Of a stretch of 20,056 nucleotides of DNA, positions 1 through 5,586 are shown piece after piece. The notes under the pieces were generated by a model. The model was not told the DNA's origin. It made no database searches and saw only the letters and a program-made list of their open reading frames with translations. The DNA is from a virus. The position numbers and the translations under genes are program-made. The stretch covers positions 1 to 20,056 of the IMG/VR virus record IMGVR_UViG_3300000651_000012. One strand, given 5' to 3'. The number at the start of each line of letters is the position of its first letter. Position 1 is the stretch's first letter.

Positions 1-1
1 C

Positions 2-30
2 GGGCGCCAGGAGTAATGCTTCTGGCGCCC
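2..30. repeat. Palindromic element with GCCAGGAG core
   Basis: GGGCGCCAG (2-10) pairs perfectly with CTGGCGCCC (22-30) around an 11-base loop. The left arm runs into the GCCAGGAG motif (6-13). A near-identical element lies at 2631-2672 and a related one inside a coding region at 3509-3538, so this looks like a dispersed palindromic repeat. A second perfect hairpin, TCAGGAT-GTGT-ATCCTGA (38-55), follows, and then the leader of the first gene. Confidence 0.7.
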
Positions 31-84
31 AGCCGTATCAGGATGTGTATCCTGACTGATGATTCCGAAAGGATGAAACGGTTG

Positions 85-100
85 TCTAGAAAGGATAGGA
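85..100 (+). promoter_or_regulatory. Leader with ribosome binding site, divergent copy
   Basis: TCTAGAAAGGATAGGA directly precedes the ATG at 101. It is a variant of the leader CTAGAAAGGAATGGAACA found before at least five other genes (starts at 551, 958, 1522, 2192, 2706). AAAGGA is the Shine-Dalgarno core. Confidence 0.6.
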
Positions 101-310
101 ATGATGGCAAAAACGGTATGTTACACCATAGAATTGTCATCTTTGGAGATGGTTGCTGTCGCCAATGCTATCAAGAGTGCATTTGCTTCCGGCGTGTTGG
201 ACGCTGATCTTGCAAAAGCTTTGCTGGAACGCTTAAAGCAAAGTGAGCCGGATTATGCCAAGGCACGCCGCGCCAATGCTAAATTGATCAAGGCGAGTAA
301 GGTGACATGA
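101..310 (+). CDS. Small hypothetical phage protein (69 aa)
   Basis: The family is not recognised. The 69-residue protein has an amphipathic, Ala- and Leu-rich middle (about residues 15-45) and a basic C-terminal third, consistent with a small helical cytoplasmic protein. The start is chosen from the AAAGGATAGGA leader directly upstream; ATG codons at 101 and 104 are both possible. Its stop overlaps the next start as ATGA (307-310), so the two are probably translationally coupled. It opens the accessory-gene block and follows two perfect hairpins (2-30, 38-55). Confidence 0.65.
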   Translation: MMAKTVCYTIELSSLEMVAVANAIKSAFASGVLDADLAKALLERLKQSEPDYAKARRANAKLIKASKVT

Positions 311-483
311 AGAAATCAGAAAAGAAAATCCAGAAATGGTTGGATACTCTTTATCAACTCAGGAAAGAGTTGTCCTATACCAAGAATCCAACTTCAGAAA
401 TTGAAGAGGCATATTTCCAAATTGGCATGGCGATTGATAGGCTTCTGGATCTGTTACACAAATGCAGAGTGGGGCGGTCATAG
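307..483 (+). CDS. Small charged helical protein (58 aa)
   Basis: The reading frame begins MKKSEKKIQKWLDTLYQL and ends at TAG 481-483. It is Lys- and Glu-rich with regularly spaced Leu and Ile residues, suggesting a short coiled coil; no family is recognised. It overlaps the upstream gene by the ATGA arrangement, which supports both its start and its reality. Its stop codon forms the three-base loop of a perfect hairpin: GGCGGTCA (473-480), TAG, TGACCGCC (484-491). That hairpin may help end translation or transcription or shield the message end. Confidence 0.6.
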   Translation: MKKSEKKIQKWLDTLYQLRKELSYTKNPTSEIEEAYFQIGMAIDRLLDLLHKCRVGRS

Positions 484-491
484 TGACCGCC
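473..491 (+). terminator. Hairpin with the stop codon in its loop
   Basis: GGCGGTCA and TGACCGCC form a perfect 8-bp stem with TAG, the stop of the 307-483 gene, as the whole loop. No U-tract follows, so it is not a textbook intrinsic terminator. An alternative pairing TGACC (484-488) with GGTCA (508-512) is also possible. Confidence 0.4.
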
Positions 492-531
492 TTAATGCGC
501 CGCCGCTGGTCACAAGCCCAGGGCAGTGTGT

Positions 532-550
532 TCTAGAAAGGAATGGAACA
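532..550 (+). promoter_or_regulatory. Repeated ribosome-binding leader
   Basis: TCTAGAAAGGAATGGAACA directly precedes the ATG at 551. The same string precedes the ATG at 958 (939-957). The same string from CTAGA onward precedes 2192 and 2706, and with one change (GGAGCA) 1522. AAAGGA is the likely Shine-Dalgarno core with about 8 bases to the start codon. Confidence 0.75.
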
Positions 551-874
551 ATGGGAAAAATTATCGCACTACTGGTTGTAGGCGTCATTATTGCTGGCAT
601 ATTTGGTTCCGGCAAGAGTGATCCTAATCAAGACTCACCAGCAAAGCTTTGGGATTTTGAGAAATGCATGGACAACGACACATTCATACGTCAATCCAAA
701 TATCTCGCAAATCAGATTGATTGGGAGCAAGTTGAGAACTCGGCGCTATGGCCAGAAGTCATGAAAACAGCCTTTGGCTCTAGACAACTGGTCAAAGAGA
801 TGGAAAGGATTGGCACTAAGCCATGTCCTGAGATCAAGGGTGTGTATGACAAGATTAAGAAGCAGCTACACTGA
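551..874 (+). CDS. Membrane-anchored small protein (107 aa)
   Basis: The start is set by the repeated leader immediately upstream; an in-frame extension back to 401 would run through the hairpins and lacks a binding site. Residues 4-19 (IIALLVVGVIIAGIFG) form an N-terminal membrane segment or uncleaved signal anchor. It is followed by a polar domain with two Cys residues (in EKCMD and TKPCP) that could form a disulfide if exported. The family is unknown. It probably sits in the inner membrane with the bulk of the chain outside, but topology is inferred only. Confidence 0.7.
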   Translation: MGKIIALLVVGVIIAGIFGSGKSDPNQDSPAKLWDFEKCMDNDTFIRQSKYLANQIDWEQVENSALWPEVMKTAFGSRQLVKEMERIGTKPCPEIKGVYDKIKKQLH

Positions 875-893
875 TGAGCCCTGATTGGGCGAA

Positions 894-921
894 ACTAGTT
901 GGCCAGAAGAGGTCAGCTAGT
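894..921 (+). other. RNA-type hairpin with G-U pairs
   Basis: ACTAGTTGGCC (894-904) can pair with GGTCAGCTAGT (911-921) around the loop AGAAGA. This gives 11 pairs, two of them G-U wobbles. Wobbles pair in RNA but not in DNA cruciforms, which points to a transcript structure. A second small hairpin GTAGC-ACA-GCTAC (924-936) follows, then the repeated leader of the next gene. Confidence 0.55.
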
Positions 922-957
922 CTGTAGCACAGCTACAATCTAGAAAGGAATGGAACA

Positions 958-1176
958 ATGGGATACGTCTTGGCAATAGGAGATTGCATATGCTGTAAAA
1001 GGCATTTTGCTTTCAATCCTAAACACGTGCCATCGACAAAGGCCATCACTGGTAGAGCAGAGCCGATCTGCTATCCATGTATAACTGTCATCAACGAGAA
1101 ACGCCAAGCGATGAATTTGGATTTGTTTCCTATTCATCCTGAGGCGTATGAATCTTGTGATGAGAATGAATTGTGA
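958..1176 (+). CDS. Small Cys-rich (zinc-ribbon-like) phage protein (72 aa)
   Basis: It begins MGYVLAIGDCICCKRHFAF and carries a C-x-C-C cluster near residues 10-13 and a C-x2-C pair (CYPC) about 28 residues later, the spacing of a zinc ribbon. Proteins with this opening and the FNP..VPS segment are, as I recall, common in phage accessory regions and have no assigned function. The start is fixed by the full repeated leader at 939-957. The stop TGA overlaps a GTG start (1173), suggesting coupling to the next small membrane protein. Confidence 0.75.
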   Translation: MGYVLAIGDCICCKRHFAFNPKHVPSTKAITGRAEPICYPCITVINEKRQAMNLDLFPIHPEAYESCDENEL

Positions 1177-1304
1177 TCCGGCTTATATGGCCAATGCTTG
1201 CTATCATGGTAGGCATCATGGCCCGTTGTGTCGGAACACTAGCATGGATGTTAGAACATGAAGACAATCCTGATATCGCTCCTGGCGGTATGCCTAGCTG
1301 CTAA
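1173..1304 (+). CDS. Putative small membrane peptide (43 aa, GTG start)
   Basis: A GTG at 1173 overlaps the upstream stop (GTGA). It opens a 43-codon frame, beginning (M)IRLIWPMLAIMVGIMARCVG and ending PGGMPSC at TAA 1302-1304. Residues 3-25 are hydrophobic enough for one membrane span. The frame overlaps the start of the next gene by 47 bases, which is unusual and lowers confidence. No family is recognised. It is supported mainly by the coupled start and its hydrophobic character. Confidence 0.4.
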   Translation: MIRLIWPMLAIMVGIMARCVGTLAWMLEHEDNPDIAPGGMPSC

Positions 1305-1434
1305 TGTAGCGTTGGCAGCGCCATACTCCAAAAAGGATAATGCTGGTTGGACTCACTACTACAACGACAAGGGCCAGCAGCAATGCATCTCCAAAAAGGA
1401 TGCAGCAGGCTATCGGCACTATTACTGTAACTAG
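1258..1434 (+). CDS. Small secreted protein with signal peptide and internal repeat (58 aa)
   Basis: MKTILISLLAVCLAANVALA is a clear Sec-type signal peptide: basic start, hydrophobic core, and Ala-x-Ala-like cleavage region near residue 20. The mature chain is only about 38 residues. It contains two copies of a motif, SKKDNAGWTHYYN and SKKDAAGYRHYYC, plus two Cys residues that could form a disulfide. A 13-base direct repeat, CTCCAAAAAGGAT (1326-1338 and 1389-1401), underlies the duplication. It is presumably periplasmic or released; function unknown. CTCCTGGC (1279-1286) falls inside the signal-peptide codons. Confidence 0.6.
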   Translation: MKTILISLLAVCLAANVALAAPYSKKDNAGWTHYYNDKGQQQCISKKDAAGYRHYYCN

Positions 1435-1457
1435 AGCTTGCCTGTAAGAATGGAGCA

Positions 1458-1490
1458 CCAGGAGCAATCCGGGTTGCTCTATTCTCCTGG
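1458..1490 (+). other. Two mutually exclusive hairpins upstream of a leader
   Basis: CCAGGAG (1458-1464) can pair with CTCCTGG (1484-1490). Alternatively GAGCAA (1462-1467) pairs with TTGCTC (1474-1479) around TCCGGG. The two stems share bases and cannot coexist. The pairings use a degenerate form of the dispersed GCCAGGAG motif (A or G in place of the outer base). The leader CTAGAAAGGAATGGAGCA (1504-1521) follows. Confidence 0.45.
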
Positions 1491-1521
1491 GCAAGACCAG
1501 GGACTAGAAAGGAATGGAGCA

Positions 1522-1695
1522 ATGGAAAAGTGCAACTGTGGGTCAGATTTGCCACCAGAACCTCAATATGACGCTCGTGGTATTTTCTGTTTCTGGGCTT
1601 GCGATAAGTGCAGAGCAGAAAAGCAAAGCCACTTTCGTCCTGAGGTGTTTACTGATGCAAACTATTGGCATGATGAGCCTATTGACGACGAATAG
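1522..1695 (+). CDS. Conserved small zinc-binding phage protein (57 aa)
   Basis: The frame starts MEKCNCGSDLPPEPQYDARG and has C-x-C near the N-terminus and CDKC near residue 30, a plausible Cys4 zinc site. The YDARGIF...CDKC...RPEV..D.NYW.DEPI pattern matches a small hypothetical protein I recall as widespread in phages of many hosts; no role is established. The ATG at 1522 is chosen because it lies directly after a leader copy. An upstream in-frame ATG at 1438 would include that leader and the hairpins as protein, so it is rejected. Confidence 0.8.
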   Translation: MEKCNCGSDLPPEPQYDARGIFCFWACDKCRAEKQSHFRPEVFTDANYWHDEPIDDE

Positions 1696-1727
1696 GCACA
1701 TGTCAATTGTTCCGGGGGCAAATCAAT

Positions 1728-1979
1728 ATGGTTGAAGAACTGTACTCAGTATGTGTGTTCTATGAACCGGGCAACTTATATGAATACAAATGTAAGCACG
1801 CCTTGATCGGACATGCTCTTGCCGAAGTGGTAATCCAATCCGGTAGGTCTGATGTCATAAGACTCATTGTAACCAACACTGCTGATTTCATTGTGTTTGA
1901 TTGGCGAGCCGATTCTGGTATCGTGTGGCCAATGATGGAAGACAAACTACAAAAGGGGGAAGATACGGATGTGGATTGA
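1728..1979 (+). CDS. Hypothetical protein (83 aa)
   Basis: Starts MVEELYSVCVFYEPGNLYEY, preceded by a GGGGGC stretch at ordinary Shine-Dalgarno distance, which is why this ATG is preferred over the in-frame one at 1707. The pattern of short hydrophobic strands (YSVCVFY, VIRLIV, DFIVFDW) suggests a small alpha/beta fold. The family is not recognised. Its 3' end overlaps the start of the next small membrane protein by 11 bases. Confidence 0.65.
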   Translation: MVEELYSVCVFYEPGNLYEYKCKHALIGHALAEVVIQSGRSDVIRLIVTNTADFIVFDWRADSGIVWPMMEDKLQKGEDTDVD

Positions 1980-2097
1980 AATAATGATTGTCCTATTTTT
2001 GTTGCCTGTGATTGGTGTCTTGGTTTTGGTCGTCATTGATATAGTAAGTGTGTACAGGGCCAGGAGACGCTGGACTAAACGTGGCTTAGACGCCTAG
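1969..2097 (+). CDS. Single-span membrane peptide (42 aa)
   Basis: It begins MWIEIMIVLFLLPVIGVLVL and ends in a strongly basic tail (RARRRWTKR). By the positive-inside rule this is one membrane span (about residues 4-28) with the C-terminus in the cytoplasm. AAAAGGGGGA just upstream is a good ribosome binding site. It overlaps the upstream gene by 11 bases. The function is unknown; single-span basic peptides in phages include holin-like and superinfection-exclusion proteins, but nothing here decides. GCCAGGAG (2059-2066) is embedded in the basic tail codons. Confidence 0.6.
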   Translation: MWIEIMIVLFLLPVIGVLVLVVIDIVSVYRARRRWTKRGLDA

Positions 2098-2102
2098 ACG
2101 AA

Positions 2103-2131
2103 AGGCCGCTAGTCGCTTAGGCTAGTGGCCT
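2103..2131 (+). other. RNA-type hairpin between genes
   Basis: AGGCCGCTAG (2103-2112) pairs with CTAGTGGCCT (2122-2131), ten pairs with one G-U. A second stem TGCTGG (2133-2138) with CCAGCA (2151-2156) follows. Then the leader CTAGAAAGGAATGGAACA lies at 2174-2191. No U-tract is seen, so a processing or stability element is as likely as a terminator. Confidence 0.5.
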
Positions 2132-2191
2132 CTGCTGGAAATTGATCCTACCAGCACTGATGAGTCAGGATCACTAGAAAGGAATGGAACA

Positions 2192-2443
2192 ATGGGAAAA
2201 GAATGGCCAGTGTCGGCATCAGGGAAAACACCTGATGAGATATTGCGTGAATATCGTTGTAGAATAACATCATTTTTCTCAGGCTCTAAAACTCAATATG
2301 TGGTCAAAAGAGGCATATTGAGTATCTCGCCCAGTGCTCTCACTCTTGAAGCGATTTGTGAATGGATTGTTGAAAATGAAGACTTCATCTCACAAAGAGC
2401 CAAGGCAATTGATGATTTCTCACAGAGAATAAGAGACAACTAA
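2192..2443 (+). CDS. Hypothetical protein (83 aa)
   Basis: Starts MGKEWPVSASGKTPDEILRE, immediately after a full leader copy (2174-2191). Predicted character is mixed alpha/beta with a helical, charged C-terminal half. It has one Cys in the first half (YRCRI) and one in the second (ICEWIV). No family is recognised. The next gene begins 12 bases beyond its stop. Confidence 0.65.
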   Translation: MGKEWPVSASGKTPDEILREYRCRITSFFSGSKTQYVVKRGILSISPSALTLEAICEWIVENEDFISQRAKAIDDFSQRIRDN

Positions 2444-2455
2444 TATGGGGCGGTA

Positions 2456-2620
2456 ATGAAGAAAAAACCGGAGACAACAACAGAAATATTGAAGAAAGTG
2501 ATAAAGCGACTCAGCCGATTGGAAAACAAAATGAAAGAAGTAGAAAAGAAAATTGATTATGTCTATGACGATGAAGTCACAGAAATTCCCAACAATGATA
2601 AGATGAATCGGCCTGCTTAG
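2456..2620 (+). CDS. Small coiled-coil protein (54 aa)
   Basis: The frame starts MKKKPETTTEILKKVIKRLS and ends at TAG 2618-2620. Residues 8-36 show a heptad-like run of Ile, Leu and Val (EILKKVIKRLSRLENKMKEV), so a short coiled coil is likely, with an acidic tail. A GGGGCGG stretch (2447-2453) upstream can serve as a ribosome binding site. No family is recognised; phage proteins of this type are often small oligomeric adaptors, but that is not shown here. Confidence 0.6.
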   Translation: MKKKPETTTEILKKVIKRLSRLENKMKEVEKKIDYVYDDEVTEIPNNDKMNRPA

Positions 2621-2630
2621 CAGTATTTAC

Positions 2631-2672
2631 GGAATGGGCGCCAGGAGAATAACGCTTCTGGCCGCCTATTCC
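2631..2672. repeat. Palindromic element with GCCAGGAG core (second copy)
   Basis: GGAATGGGCG-CCAG (2631-2644) pairs with CTGG-CCGCCTATTCC (2658-2672). This gives fourteen pairs with one G-U and one bulged C. The core GGGCGCCAGGAG ... CGCTTCTGG is almost the same as the element at 2-30. CCAGCA-C-TGCTGG (2674-2686) forms another hairpin, and then the leader at 2688-2705. Confidence 0.65.
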
Positions 2673-2705
2673 GCCAGCACTGCTGGACTAGAAAGGAATG
2701 GAACA

Positions 2706-3692
2706 ATGGCAAGACCTACAATAGTAGGAGACAGACGTGTAGAGTTTGACATGAGTCAAGTTAGCATAGCCAATTTGACTATACCTAAAATGCGTGAAGC
2801 CATCATGACTAATATGCTATTGTCTGGTCCAGGTTTATATGAAGAATACATGCCTAGTCCACAACAACTAGAGCGTATCAATTTGTGTGCGCAACTTGCT
2901 ATCAAGAGTGGTCAAGTAATTGATTTTGGCTACTGGCCTAACGAGATGATCAAGGATACCAGTCTAAGGTCGGGTAAACTTTATAACGACGGTGCTCTGG
3001 GTATGCCGTTCAGTTCTCCTTGGATTTTTGTCCATTCCTGGGATTCACCAGACTCTATGGAATACAGAAAATCAGATAAGCCAGTAACGGTTGCTTATCT
3101 GGTCGATCCAGAGAATGATGAACTTGGTTGTGGATTTCAAGCCTTGGAAATGGATGCCTTCAATATCGCTGGTCTCTTTACACTCGGTGTTGGGGACAGA
3201 TTGGTATACAATCCAGAACCAGGTTCTGAAAAATATAATGTGGCAGTTATTGCAGCTCACAAAAGATTTCCTTTGGCTGAAATTGGGATGCCAGAGGCGC
3301 TTCAAGCGCAAATGACTGATAGTCATGCTGCATGTAATGTTCTTGATCCGCTGATGACGGCTTTGATGATTCTCAATACTCGTGGTGTTAGATCAGAAAC
3401 GGTAACACCATCCGAGAAACTCAACAAGGCAAGAATCAAGAATGGCAAATATCCTATACCACCATATAAAGTAGTTGACAGTACAGGATATGTAACAGCG
3501 TATCAAGCGCGCCAGGAGAAAAGACCTGCTTCTGGCGGGACACACGCTAGTCCTGCGCCACATATACGAATGGGTCATTGGCGTAATTTTGTGACTGGTA
3601 ATCGAAGTTGGATACGTGATACACTCGTTAATGTCCCTCCAGAATTGAGAGACAAGTTCTTATCAACTAGAACACACTACAAAACGAAGTAA
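2706..3692 (+). CDS. Conserved hypothetical phage protein (328 aa)
   Basis: The ATG at 2706 directly follows a leader copy; earlier in-frame codons from 2634 would translate the palindrome and are rejected. The protein is soluble with no membrane segment. A large N-terminal part (about 1-235) has mixed alpha/beta character. A low-complexity linker (about 262-285, rich in Arg, Ala, Ser, Gly, Pro) follows. The C-terminal segment carries GHWRNF...GNRSWIRD (about 288-305), resembling an R-x-GHWR motif I recall at the C-termini of other hypothetical phage and plasmid proteins. A palindromic element related to the intergenic ones (3509-3538) lies in frame within the linker. Function unknown. Confidence 0.75.
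   Translation: MARPTIVGDRRVEFDMSQVSIANLTIPKMREAIMTNMLLSGPGLYEEYMPSPQQLERINLCAQLAIKSGQVIDFGYWPNEMIKDTSLRSGKLYNDGALGMPFSSPWIFVHSWDSPDSMEYRKSDKPVTVAYLVDPENDELGCGFQALEMDAFNIAGLFTLGVGDRLVYNPEPGSEKYNVAVIAAHKRFPLAEIGMPEALQAQMTDSHAACNVLDPLMTALMILNTRGVRSETVTPSEKLNKARIKNGKYPIPPYKVVDSTGYVTAYQARQEKRPASGGTHASPAPHIRMGHWRNFVTGNRSWIRDTLVNVPPELRDKFLSTRTHYKTK
3509..3538. repeat. Palindromic element inside a coding region
   Basis: GCGCCAGGAG (3509-3518) and CTTCTGGCGGG (3529-3539) repeat the layout of the intergenic elements at 2-30 and 2636-2665. CGCCAG (3510-3515) pairs with CTGGCG (3532-3537). It is translated as ARQEKRPASGG in a low-complexity linker, as expected if such an element was inserted in frame. 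Confidence 0.5.
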
Positions 3693-3702
3693 CTCATATG
3701 AG

Positions 3703-3744
3703 AGTAGCCATAGTAATATGGCTACTGTCACCTGGGTTACCAGG
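3703..3744 (+). other. Two tandem perfect hairpins
   Basis: AGTAGCCATA (3703-3712) pairs perfectly with TATGGCTACT (3717-3726) around GTAA. CCTGG (3731-3735) pairs with CCAGG (3740-3744) around GTTA. Both have the small loops of stable RNA tetraloop hairpins. They sit between two genes, ahead of a degenerate leader (GGAACAATGGAAAGGGAACA...). Confidence 0.6.
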
Positions 3745-3765
3745 GAACAATGGAAAGGGAACAAT

Positions 3766-4068
3766 ATGGCAGAAATACAATACATGGATTACGCCACTGC
3801 CAAGGAAATTGTCTCAAATTCAGAAGCGTATGATATTGATGATGTGTTAGTAGCAATAATGTTCATAATGTCATATTATTATGATGATATTACAATTGAG
3901 GCTATAAAAGATGCCACCAATGCTTTAGAATTGGTGGCAGAAAGGATAAACTGCCACGATCCTTATCAAGATAATCGTTACCCAGAACGTTCTTGTGATT
4001 TCTGCAAACGATTGTATTGTGGCCCATCATTGTATTGCAGCCTAAAGTGTGCACTAGATGATGCGTAA
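3766..4068 (+). CDS. Small protein with C-terminal zinc finger (100 aa)
   Basis: It starts MAEIQYMDYATAKEIVSNSE after AAAGGGAACAAT, which serves as ribosome binding site. An in-frame ATG at 3718 lies inside a hairpin and is rejected. The N-terminal two thirds are helical. The last 25 residues (SCDFCKRLYC...YCSLKC) hold five Cys residues in a C-x2-C ... C ... C-x3-C arrangement like MYM/FCS-type zinc fingers. Such fingers usually mediate protein or nucleic-acid binding. Function unknown. Confidence 0.7.
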   Translation: MAEIQYMDYATAKEIVSNSEAYDIDDVLVAIMFIMSYYYDDITIEAIKDATNALELVAERINCHDPYQDNRYPERSCDFCKRLYCGPSLYCSLKCALDDA

Positions 4069-4083
4069 AAAGGATAACTGACC

Positions 4084-4296
4084 ATGAGTAGATACGGCAC
4101 TGAAGTAAGAACAGCTGTAGGCGCAACTGTAATTGATGCTTTTCGTAATGTTGTTCCAATACATTTGCGCAATCTTGGTATTGGTAAATTAGAGGTCAAA
4201 GTTGTAACAACAGGTGTTATTCAACTAAAGATATGGGGCATAAATAATCCTTTGCCTGCTTATTACACAATAAAAATAACAGAGAATTATACATGA
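4084..4296 (+). CDS. Hypothetical protein (70 aa)
   Basis: Starts MSRYGTEVRTAVGATVIDAF, with AAAAGGATAA upstream as ribosome binding site. A helical first half is followed by strand-like segments (KLEVKVV, VIQLKIWG, YYTIKI). No Cys and no membrane segment. No family recognised. It overlaps the next gene as ATGA (4293-4296), implying translational coupling. Confidence 0.65.
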   Translation: MSRYGTEVRTAVGATVIDAFRNVVPIHLRNLGIGKLEVKVVTTGVIQLKIWGINNPLPAYYTIKITENYT

Positions 4297-4490
4297 TTAC
4301 TTGGTTGATGTTTCTTATCTGCTCAGCAGGAGATTGTCATACGATAACTCCTATTGACAGGCCATTTATGGGAACAAGTGCCTGTTTCCATGAAGGAATG
4401 ATAATTACACCATCATGGGAAGATGCACATCCTGGATGGAAAGTATCAAAAGTCTTGTGTAGAACTGGGGAACGCTCACAAGAACACTGA
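4293..4490 (+). CDS. Small Cys-containing, possibly exported protein (65 aa)
   Basis: It begins MITWLMFLICSAGDCHTITP. The first 12 residues are hydrophobic but lack a basic start, so export is possible but uncertain. Four Cys residues (about 10, 15, 31 and 56) are well placed for disulfides. The ending DAHPGWKVSKVLC has the look of a conserved small phage protein I recall only vaguely. Coupled to the upstream gene through ATGA. Function unknown. Confidence 0.6.
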   Translation: MITWLMFLICSAGDCHTITPIDRPFMGTSACFHEGMIITPSWEDAHPGWKVSKVLCRTGERSQEH

Positions 4491-4496
4491 TCATTT

Positions 4497-4546
4497 CTCC
4501 TGGCGTGCGAGCGCCAGGAGTATTTGCCAGATTAATAGTGTCTGGC
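4497..4546. repeat. Perfect inverted pair of the GCCAGGAG motif, plus second hairpin
   Basis: CTCCTGGCG (4497-4505) and CGCCAGGAG (4512-4520) are perfect 9-base inverted repeats around TGCGAG, so the dispersed motif occurs here in both orientations. GCCAGA (4526-4531) with TCTGGC (4541-4546) makes a second stem. The leader variant TTAGAAAGGAGCAAAACA follows, ending at the ATG at 4565. As the 5' region of a DNA-binding regulator it could also be an operator. Confidence 0.65.
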
Positions 4547-4564
4547 TTAGAAAGGAGCAAAACA

Positions 4565-4984
4565 ATGGTAACATCTAGTTCAAATCCACACCCACCAAAT
4601 TTGAGCGAAACTTTGTTGACTGCTATATACAATGGTAAATATGACACTGAGGTAACAAAAAAAGTAGCAAAACGACTTGGAGTTCATAACTCAGCATTAT
4701 GGGCTTGGCTTCACAATAAAGGCCAACCTAGTGTAGCAAACGCCAAGAAACTATCTGAGTGGTATAACATTCCTATGGACCAATTGAGAGTTGAGGTTGC
4801 TGTTCCTAGACCTGGTCCTATTGTTACCTACAAAAAGAATAGAAAACGCAGAAACATATCAGAACATAAAGATGTATTGTTTGATCAAGTCGGTGACAAA
4901 TACAGATTCACATGCGACATAATGATTGATAATGTCCAGGATGTATTTGAGCTAATGAAGATTGTGGCGAAATACACAAAGTAA
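4565..4984 (+). CDS. Helix-turn-helix (XRE/Cro-like) regulator (139 aa)
   Basis: Starts MVTSSSNPHPPNLSETLLTA after the leader variant. Residues about 27-75 (TEVTKKVAKRLGVHNSALWA...KLSEWYNI) read as an XRE-type helix-turn-helix: V-A-K-R-L-G-V then the recognition helix. A basic linker (KKNRKRR) and a C-terminal alpha/beta segment, possibly for dimerisation, follow. The likely role is a phage transcriptional regulator. The perfect inverted repeat at 4497-4520 is a candidate autoregulatory site. A terminator-like structure lies just downstream. Whether it is a lysogeny repressor or an early-gene switch cannot be told. Confidence 0.65.
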   Translation: MVTSSSNPHPPNLSETLLTAIYNGKYDTEVTKKVAKRLGVHNSALWAWLHNKGQPSVANAKKLSEWYNIPMDQLRVEVAVPRPGPIVTYKKNRKRRNISEHKDVLFDQVGDKYRFTCDIMIDNVQDVFELMKIVAKYTK

Positions 4985-5003
4985 CAATGGAATAGGGGTC
5001 TTT

Positions 5004-5048
5004 ACTAGCGCGAGAAACCGCGCTAGTATCGGTTTCTTGTTCTTTTAG
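5004..5048 (+). terminator. Attenuator-like overlapping hairpins with U-rich tail
   Basis: ACTAGCGCG (5004-5012) pairs perfectly with CGCGCTAGT (5019-5027). GAAACCG (5014-5020) pairs with CGGTTTC (5030-5036), and that second stem is followed by TTGTTCTTTT, as in an intrinsic terminator. The stems overlap, so they are alternatives (or a pseudoknot). This is the design of an antiterminator/terminator pair controlling entry into the replication module. Confidence 0.6.
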
Positions 5049-5077
5049 GAGTTGTCAAACAGCACAAGGAACACACA

Positions 5078-5584
5078 ATGCAAGATGAAAGAATAAAAGC
5101 AATCACAGACAAAGCCAAAGAAATGAAGGATCTAGATATTGAAATTGAAAAACTCAGAGAAGCACTAGCAGTAAAAGAGAAAAACTTCAATTATATCTCT
5201 GAGGTAGAATTACCAGAAATGATGGGAGATATAGGTCTCAGTCAATTTGTATTAACTGATGGGACTAAATTGAGCGTAAGTCCTGTCCTCAAAGTATCAG
5301 TGCCCAAGTATAAAATGAATGATGCTAACAAATGGTTAGTTGAGAATCAATATGATGGAATGGTAAAGACAAGTCTGGAGTTCCCCAGAAGCGTTCCAGA
5401 TTATGCCATCAATCAGATTATACAATTCATTTTATCACAAGGATACTACTGTGAAACAGAAAGGAAAATACATTGGCAGACACTCAACAAATGGGCTCGT
5501 GAAATGGAACTGGAGGGCGAAGTGATACCTGAAGACATCTTCAATGTTTTCCGCAGCAACAAAACTGTAATTGAAAGGAAATAA
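5078..5584 (+). CDS. Conserved phage coiled-coil protein of the replication module (168 aa)
   Basis: It begins MQDERIKAITDKAKEMKDLD. Residues 10-40 form a coiled coil with Leu/Ile heptads. Then comes LPEMMGDIGLSQFVLTDGTKLSV, a pattern (E.LP..M...G...F.L.DG.K..V) that I associate with a widespread phage family of unknown function near ssDNA-binding and recombination genes. The C-terminal part is helical. It is first in the long + strand replication block, 30 bases after the attenuator-like structure, with AAGGAACACACA upstream of the ATG. Confidence 0.65.
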   Translation: MQDERIKAITDKAKEMKDLDIEIEKLREALAVKEKNFNYISEVELPEMMGDIGLSQFVLTDGTKLSVSPVLKVSVPKYKMNDANKWLVENQYDGMVKTSLEFPRSVPDYAINQIIQFILSQGYYCETERKIHWQTLNKWAREMELEGEVIPEDIFNVFRSNKTVIERK

Positions 5585-5586
5585 CA

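Noticed and set aside
16-207. A + strand open frame of 63 codons overlapping the first gene
   Set aside because: It runs through the palindrome at 2-30 and has no ribosome binding site; the frame at 101-310 follows a leader copy and couples to the next gene.
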